The position numbers were made by a program, and so were the translations under genes. Below, piece by piece: positions 14,532-14,916 of a stretch of DNA of 14,916 nt. Under the pieces are notes generated by a model, which searched no databases, was not told the DNA's origin, and saw only the letters and a list, made by a program, of their open reading frames with translations. This stretch comes from Fibrobacter sp. GTDB taxonomy: Bacteria > Fibrobacterota > Fibrobacteria > Fibrobacterales > Fibrobacteraceae. The stretch covers positions 1 to 14,916 of the forward strand of contig JAAYXQ010000215.1 in assembly GCA_012515825.1 (NCBI GenBank). The letters run 5' to 3'. Position 1 is the stretch's first letter. Each line of letters starts with the position of its first letter.

Positions 14532-14916
14532 TTAATCTTGCCAAGTCGTATCACAAAGCATCCCTCCTTCTGTTGTTCCCTGACAAATGATAGTTGGTTT
14601 TACTTCTGGTTCAGGAAGGGAGTCAACAAATTTTTCACATTCTTCTTTTAATGGTTTAGCCAAATCCTCTAAATAAAGAGCTTCTTGGATCTTCGCAATA
14701 CATATCATTTCAAGTTTTTCGGTGATACAACCTTCCGAATAAGAAGCAAGAGAACCACCCAAACTATTACAATTGGCAATAAAGGCAATACTGTCAGCAG
14801 AACATTCACCCGTAGGCCTTTCAAAGCCGTAATAACTTGACCATAAATAATGAATAAATTGACTCCCTTCAAACTCCTTCAATAGGATAGCCAGTATATT
14901 TGATCCCCCTCTAGGA
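14532..14916 (-). CDS. 3' part of an unknown cysteine-rich gene running off the window edge
   Basis: I do not recognise this protein. The frame is open through the last base of the window, so it is the C-terminal end of a longer gene. The only start-like codon is a TTG at 14882-14880, with no reason to prefer it; about 11 more codons (ending PRGGSNILAILL before it) are visible upstream. Counting from that TTG, 116 residues include seven cysteines (near 27, 38, 52, 61, 81, 100, 110), spaced about 9-20 apart. There is an aromatic stretch FIHYLWSSYYGFE at the start, an acidic helix (LEDLAKPLKEECEKFVDSL) and a proline-containing tail ending CDTTWQD. The cysteine spacing suggests a secreted, disulfide-bonded protein or lipoprotein, which is inference. 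It converges on the rluC-like gene and the hairpin at 14342-14368 probably ends its transcript. Confidence 0.65.
   Translation of the reverse strand, partial: PRGGSNILAILLKEFEGSQFIHYLWSSYYGFERPTGECSADSIAFIANCNSLGGSLASYSEGCITEKLEMICIAKIQEALYLEDLAKPLKEECEKFVDSLPEPEVKPTIICQGTTEGGMLCDTTWQD

Noticed and set aside
14532..14882. A complete 116-residue gene starting with TTG at 14882
   Set aside because: The frame continues open to the end of the window, so the TTG is most likely an internal leucine codon.

Overview
The window is AT-rich bacterial DNA with dense, short-spaced genes and no mobile elements, tRNA/rRNA or CRISPR that I can see. The organism is Gram-negative: there are an OmpA-type peptidoglycan-binding protein, a lipoprotein and a large protein ending in an outer-membrane beta-barrel signature. 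A long-form pyrophosphate-dependent phosphofructokinase suggests an anaerobic or fermentative lineage. Fibrobacterota is my best guess and Spirochaetota an alternative, but this rests on gene-family impressions, not on a marker gene.

Left part (1-2946): the 3' two-thirds of pfp runs into a strong hairpin terminator that also serves the facing operon. That minus-strand operon encodes a small DUF4398-like lipoprotein, an OmpA-family protein and an orphan Phd/YefM antitoxin-like protein. Its promoter region contains a perfect 10-bp inverted repeat next to a TATAAT box.

Middle part (2947-6419): xseA (exonuclease VII large subunit) faces a minus-strand operon of an unknown 95-residue protein, ybeY and a CorC/YbeX-type membrane protein. 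The ybeY-ybeX pairing is classical, but the 95-residue gene sits where phoH/ybeZ often lies.

Right part (6420-14326): four plus-strand genes form one tight operon (1-nt overlap, then gaps of 5 and 4 nt). They are a secreted FecR-domain protein with Ig-like domains, a 1159-residue beta-helix plus outer-membrane-barrel protein, a COG2509-type FAD dehydrogenase and an RluC-type pseudouridine synthase. The first two genes look like a paired envelope system with no sigma factor and no anti-sigma segment. They are the best candidate for something undescribed. The window closes with a hairpin-rich intergenic gap and the 3' end of a cysteine-rich minus-strand gene that runs off the edge.
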